Part shown: positions 60,534-64,000 of the stretch, piece after piece
Layout: each line of letters begins with the position of its first letter
How positions within the stretch are numbered: position 1 is the first letter of the stretch
NCBI RefSeq assembly: GCF_900119165.1
Contig: NZ_FPJG01000006.1
Location: 248,001 to 312,000 of the forward strand
Origin: Amycolatopsis australiensis
GTDB lineage: Bacteria > Actinomycetota > Actinomycetes > Mycobacteriales > Pseudonocardiaceae
Length of the DNA stretch: 64,000 bases
Direction of reading: 5' to 3'
The notes under the pieces: generated by a model
What the model saw: the letters and a program-made list of their open reading frames with translations, nothing else
The model's database searches: none
What the model was told of the DNA's origin: nothing
Translations under genes and position numbers: made by a program

Positions 60534-60622
60534 AAGCGCCCCAAGGCGGCCTTGGTTGCGTCTGACGCACCCAAGGCGGCCTTCGGTGCGTCTGACGCAC
60601 CCAAGGCCACATTGGGGCGCTC
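60534..60622. repeat. 89-bp palindromic dispersed repeat, copy C
   Basis: The third copy of the repeat, with arms AAGCGCCCCAA and TTGGGGCGCTC (one base changed) and the same spacing of inner hairpins. It has the same orientation as copy A. It lies between the glmS start and a hydrolase start, so it is in or near both promoters. The remaining parts of the 263-bp gap show no other element. Confidence 0.92.
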
Positions 60623-60675
60623 GGGCCGGGGCGGCGGGCGAGCCGCGGGAGGGCTCGCACAGTAGGGTTCCGGCC

Positions 60676-61500
60676 ATGGCCAGCAAGCCCAAGCAGCTGC
60701 TCGCGGAGTTGACGCACCCGGGCCCGCACGAGGTCCTGCGGGGCAATCTCGCCCTGGTCGGCCTGCCCGGCGTGGTCTTCACGCCACGCGCCGGCCTCGG
60801 GCTGCCCGCCGTCGCCTTCGGGCACGGCTGGCTGCAGCCGCCCGAGCGGTACCGGCAGCTGCTGCACCACCTCGCCAGCTGGGGCATCGTCGCCGCCGCG
60901 CCCGCGACGCAGCGGGGGCCGCTGCCGTCGCACCGGCTGCTCGCCGCCGACCTGATGACCACCCTCGACGTCGTCACGACCGTGCGGCTCGGACCGGACG
61001 GCATCAGCGTCGATCCCGCCAAGCTCGGCCTCGCCGGGCACTCGACCGGCGGCGGCTCGGCCGTCCTCGCCGCGGCGCAGGACGCGCCGGCCGAGCACCC
61101 CCGGATCAAGGCCGTCGCCACCATCGCCGCCGCTCAGACGCTGCCGCCCGCCACCGAGTCGGCGAAGGCCATCACCGTTCCCGGCCTGCACCTCGCCGCC
61201 GAAGAGGACCTGGTCGCCCCGAAGGTCGGGCACGCCGAGGCGATCACGAACGCCTGGGGCGGCGACGACGTCCAGCTGCGCACCCTCGGCAAGGCGACCC
61301 ACCTGGGCGTCACCGAGGGCAGGCACTGGTCACAGCTGATCATGCACGGCAAGCCGCACCGCAAGACGCAGCAGCTCACGCGCGCGCTGTTCACGGCGTT
61401 CTTCCTCACGCACCTGACCGGCACCGACAAGTACCGGCCCCTGCTCGAAGCCGACGTCAAGCGCGCCACCATCGAACGCGAGGAAGAACCCGCGCACTGA
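60676..61500 (+). CDS. Alpha/beta hydrolase, chlorophyllase/dienelactone-hydrolase-like
   Basis: A 274-aa hydrolase without a signal peptide. The oxyanion strand is VAFGHGWLQPPERYRQLLHHLASWGIVAAAP and the nucleophile is Ser in LGLAGHSTGGGSAVLAAA. Downstream, HLAAEEDLVAPKV and ATHLGVTEGRHW supply Asp and His candidates. The ATG at 60676 is the first start past the repeat. It ends 4 bp from the convergent gene. Relatives are esterases of unknown substrate. Confidence 0.88.
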   Translation: MASKPKQLLAELTHPGPHEVLRGNLALVGLPGVVFTPRAGLGLPAVAFGHGWLQPPERYRQLLHHLASWGIVAAAPATQRGPLPSHRLLAADLMTTLDVVTTVRLGPDGISVDPAKLGLAGHSTGGGSAVLAAAQDAPAEHPRIKAVATIAAAQTLPPATESAKAITVPGLHLAAEEDLVAPKVGHAEAITNAWGGDDVQLRTLGKATHLGVTEGRHWSQLIMHGKPHRKTQQLTRALFTAFFLTHLTGTDKYRPLLEADVKRATIEREEEPAH

Positions 61501-61504
61501 GCGC

Positions 61505-61960
61505 TCAGACGAGCCAGCTGGTGCTGGAGAAGTCGTCCTCGTCGTCGGGCTGCCGGGCGTGCCTGCCCCGCCGCGGGGGCTCCGGCGCCGGGGGTTCCGG
61601 TGCCGGCTCCGGGCGCGGCGCGGCCGTGACCGGAGTTCCGTAGCTCGGCGTCGGGTAGTTCGGGTACCCGGTGCCGGCTTCCTCGTCCTGGACGCCGAAC
61701 TCCATCAGCGACTCGCGGCTCTTGTCGGCCAGGGTCTTCTCCGTCGCCCAGCCGCCCGCGCTCTGCTTGCGCTTGTTGAGCTCGTCCATGTGCTCGGCGT
61801 ACTTCTGCGCGGCGGCCAGCTCCTGCTTCAGCCCCTCGCGGGCCTGCGCCTCCGCCTCCGCGACCCGGCGCTCCCGCAGGCCCCGCTGCTCGTCCTGCTC
61901 GCGCGCCGCGGCCTCCATCGTCGAGATCGCCGCGCGGTACCGGTCTTCGGCGCTGCTCAT
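61505..61960 (-). CDS. Coiled-coil protein downstream of a WXG-like gene
   Basis: A 151-aa soluble protein. Residues 1-75 form a charged helix (YRAAISTMEAAAREQDEQRGLRERRVAEAEAQAREGLKQELAAAQKYAEHMDELNKRK). The rest is a Pro-rich tail ending in an acidic DDEDDFSSTSWLV. The ATG is preceded by GGAGGG and starts 14 bp after the stop of the large WXG-like gene, so they form an operon. It may be a partner or chaperone of that protein, which is inference. Confidence 0.78.
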   Translation of the reverse strand: MSSAEDRYRAAISTMEAAAREQDEQRGLRERRVAEAEAQAREGLKQELAAAQKYAEHMDELNKRKQSAGGWATEKTLADKSRESLMEFGVQDEEAGTGYPNYPTPSYGTPVTAAPRPEPAPEPPAPEPPRRGRHARQPDDEDDFSSTSWLV

Positions 61961-61974
61961 CGGCCCTCCTCCCG

Positions 61975-64000
61975 TCACCGGTCGTACCGGATCGACCGGT
62001 CGCCCTCGTCGTCCAGCGAGCCGCTGATCCGGCCCTTGGCGCCGCTCGTCTCGAAGACGCCGCCTTCGATGCGGTACTGGCTCGGCCCGCGCTGCTGGTC
62101 ACCGCCGCCACCACCGGGCGCGGCACCCATGCCGCCCATCATGCCGCCCATGCCACCCATGCCGGTCATCCCGCTCATGCCGCCCGGCGCGCTCGCGGTG
62201 GCTTGGTGCATTCCCGGGTCGACCGGGGTGGCGCCGAGCCCGGCACCGCCGTCGGACATCGGGAGCGACGCGTCGCTACCCGTGTGCGCACCCGGGTCGA
62301 GCGAGACGGCGCCCGCGAAGTCGGCCGAACCACCGCCGGTGACGGCGGAGCCGAAGTCGCTCGCCCCGGCCGTCGTGGTCGCGTCGCCTGCCGCGCCGGC
62401 ACCGGCCGCGACGCCGGCGTCGGCCGTCGCCACGGCGGGCTCCGCGGCGACGCCGCCACCGGCACCGCCGCCGAAGTCACCGGAGAAGTCCTGCCCGCCC
62501 GGCGCGGTGAACCCACCGCCACCGGCGGCCGCCGCGCCCTGGGTGAAGCCCGGGTCCGGGTGGGGCGGCGCCGGGTCCTTCGTCAGCGGCGGCTCGGCGC
62601 CCGGGTCGTGGTGGATCGCCGAGCCGGTGACGCCGTCGCCCGTGGTGCGGGCCGGGTCGGTCTTGGCCTCACCCGCCTTGGCCTCGCCCGCCTTGGGGTC
62701 GTCCTTGTCGTCCAGCGTGTACGTGGTCGGCTCGCCCTTGCCGTCGTCGACCGTCACGATCGTGGGCCCGTTCGGGCCCTCCGGCCGCTCGGCGGTGATC
62801 TTCAGGTTGCCGTCCTGGATGTGGATCTTGCCGTCCGGGCCCGGCTTGTAGGTGCCGTCGGCCGACGGCTGCCCCTCCTTGACCGCGCCCTGCGGGCCGA
62901 AGCCGCCGTCGGCGGGCTTGGCGCCGTCCTTGCCCGCCTCGGCCTTGTCGCCGTCACCCCAGTCGAGGTGGTAGTCCTTCTTGTGGCCGTGGCCGTCGTC
63001 CACGGAGATGTCCTGCTTGCCCTCCTTGTCGGGCTCGGACATCTCGATCGTGTTGTCGCCCTTCTTGACCGACACCGTGTCCGTGTCGTCCAGGTCCTTG
63101 ATGGCTTCGCCGGTCGTCGGGTCGATCGGGTACGGCTTCCCGGTGGCCGGGTCGACCTCGAGGGGCTTGCCGGTGATCGGGTTCTTGCCGTCGTCGTGCT
63201 TCGCCGGCTCCTCGGCCTTGGGCGGCTCGGCCGCCGACGGCGTCGTGCTGCCCCCGCCGCCCGTGCTGCCACCAGCGCCCGTGCTGCCACCACCGCCGGT
63301 CGAGCCCCCGCCGCCGGTGGTCCCGCCGCCGCCGGTCGTGCCGCCGCCGTTGCCGTTGTGCGTGTCGCCGCCCTTGTCGCCGCCGGTGTTCTGCGTCTCG
63401 GTGAGCTGGTTGCGGTAGCCGTCCATGAACCGCTCGAGCGCGCCGAACTGCTGGTCGATCGTGTCCTTGGCGGATTTGCAGGAGCCGTTGAACGCGTTGA
63501 TCAGGCCCTGGTACTCCGTGGTGAACGCGCCATCCCGCCAGTACCGGCAGACGTTGCGGCCGTACTCCTTGTTCTCGTCGTTGAAGCCGCAGTCGTCGTT
63601 CTGCAGCCGCTCGGCGAGGTTCGTCTGGTTGCCGTTCTTCGCGTTGACGGCGTCGACCCAGCCGGCGACCTTCATGAAGTCGTCGAACTTGTCGGTCTCG
63701 CCGTTCGCGATCTTGAGGACGTCACGGGCCATGTTGATGTCGGCCTGCGCGATCGTCGTGCGGTGCAGCGCGAGGACCTCGTCGACCTTCTTCTTGACCG
63801 CGTCGTAGACGTGCGTCACGGTCTGCGGGATCAGCTTCGCGGCGCCGTCGATCTGCTGCGAAAGCTCCTTGGCGTGCGGCTTGATGACCTCGTCGTACTT
63901 GATCTCCGCCGCGTTCGCGCCCTTGCCCTTCCACTCCCCGAAGAGGGTCTGGAGCTCGGTGTCGCTCTTGGTGAGCGTGTCTTCGACGACCTTGTGCGCC
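61975..64000 (-). CDS. Large WXG/ESX-like secreted protein, C-terminal part (5' end outside window)
   Basis: The frame is open to the window edge, giving at least 674 aa. The visible N-terminal part is a helical domain with a W-x-G-type turn (FGEWKGKGANAAEIKYDEVIKPHAKEL) and a Cys-containing segment (CGFNDENKEYGRNVCRYWR). A low-complexity linker of GGGST repeats follows. A middle region has Asp/Lys-rich repeats (ITGKPLEVDPATGKPYPIDPTTGEAI, DVDDGHGHKK-like). The last part is Gly/Ala/Met-rich. This suits a type VII secretion substrate with an effector-like tail; the export route is inferred. Confidence 0.8.
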   Translation of the reverse strand, partial: AHKVVEDTLTKSDTELQTLFGEWKGKGANAAEIKYDEVIKPHAKELSQQIDGAAKLIPQTVTHVYDAVKKKVDEVLALHRTTIAQADINMARDVLKIANGETDKFDDFMKVAGWVDAVNAKNGNQTNLAERLQNDDCGFNDENKEYGRNVCRYWRDGAFTTEYQGLINAFNGSCKSAKDTIDQQFGALERFMDGYRNQLTETQNTGGDKGGDTHNGNGGGTTGGGGTTGGGGSTGGGGSTGAGGSTGGGGSTTPSAAEPPKAEEPAKHDDGKNPITGKPLEVDPATGKPYPIDPTTGEAIKDLDDTDTVSVKKGDNTIEMSEPDKEGKQDISVDDGHGHKKDYHLDWGDGDKAEAGKDGAKPADGGFGPQGAVKEGQPSADGTYKPGPDGKIHIQDGNLKITAERPEGPNGPTIVTVDDGKGEPTTYTLDDKDDPKAGEAKAGEAKTDPARTTGDGVTGSAIHHDPGAEPPLTKDPAPPHPDPGFTQGAAAAGGGGFTAPGGQDFSGDFGGGAGGGVAAEPAVATADAGVAAGAGAAGDATTTAGASDFGSAVTGGGSADFAGAVSLDPGAHTGSDASLPMSDGGAGLGATPVDPGMHQATASAPGGMSGMTGMGGMGGMMGGMGAAPGGGGGDQQRGPSQYRIEGGVFETSGAKGRISGSLDDEGDRSIRYDR

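Noticed and set aside
60413..60675. glmS ribozyme or riboswitch upstream of glmS
   Set aside because: No conserved core was seen; the gap holds the 89-bp repeat and such ribozymes are not typical of actinobacteria.

Overview
The window is chromosomal DNA of a very high-GC actinomycete. Gene content, protein sequences and gene order point to Pseudonocardiales, most likely Amycolatopsis; this is inferred from remembered synteny, not from a search. Two blocks match Mycobacterium tuberculosis gene order. The first (1-5218) matches Rv0948c-Rv0950c: M23 peptidase, UvrD/PcrA helicase and a short chorismate mutase. The second, interrupted block (about 17.5-53.6 kb) matches Rv3396c-Rv3423c: guaA, choD-like GMC oxidoreductase, guaB3, guaB, a DUF5319 gene, rsdA, sigD, an Rv3415c-like gene, whiB3/whiD, groEL1, groES, tsaD, rimI, tsaB, tsaE and alr.

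Layout. 1-5.6 kb: secreted peptidase, a tandem-repeat spacer, pcrA and small membrane genes. 5.9-11.1 kb: two single-pass proteins with extracytoplasmic NTF2-like tails, then an active Ser/Thr kinase and an adjoining kinase-like protein that has lost its catalytic residues. 11.1-17.5 kb: a LysR/EamA divergent pair and a PspC-histidine kinase/LuxR two-component set, with a frameshifted GH6-like lipoprotein and a second PspC protein. 17.5-31.3 kb: guanine nucleotide synthesis (guaA, guaB3, guaB) interspersed with oxidoreductases. 31.4-39.2 kb: sigma-D with its anti-sigma, a BldM orthologue without the phospho-acceptor Asp, a MerR with a degenerate B12-type domain, WhiB, and groES-groEL1 under a CIRCE operator. 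39.3-45.7 kb: a secreted lysozyme-like/amidase fusion and an exosortase island (exosortase, glycosyltransferase, secreted cargo, a 59-aa sorting-signal-like protein, UDP-GlcNAc 2-epimerase). 45.7-53.6 kb: the tRNA t6A genes tsaD, tsaB and tsaE, with rimI, alr and a malonyl-CoA pair. 53.6-60.4 kb: ugpC, xylB and a DeoR regulator, then nnr and glmS. 60.7-64 kb: a hydrolase and a WXG/ESX-like secreted protein that runs off the window.

Two repeat systems stand out. An 89-bp palindromic element occurs three times, always between genes (28572, 57000, 60534). An array of about 82-85 bp tandem repeats follows the first gene. No tRNA, rRNA, CRISPR array, insertion sequence or prophage was recognised.

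The most system-like find is the exosortase island, which combines a membrane transpeptidase-type enzyme, a translationally coupled glycosyltransferase, likely cargo and a sugar-nucleotide epimerase. Exosortase systems are known in general; the cargo linkage and the role of the small protein here are inference.
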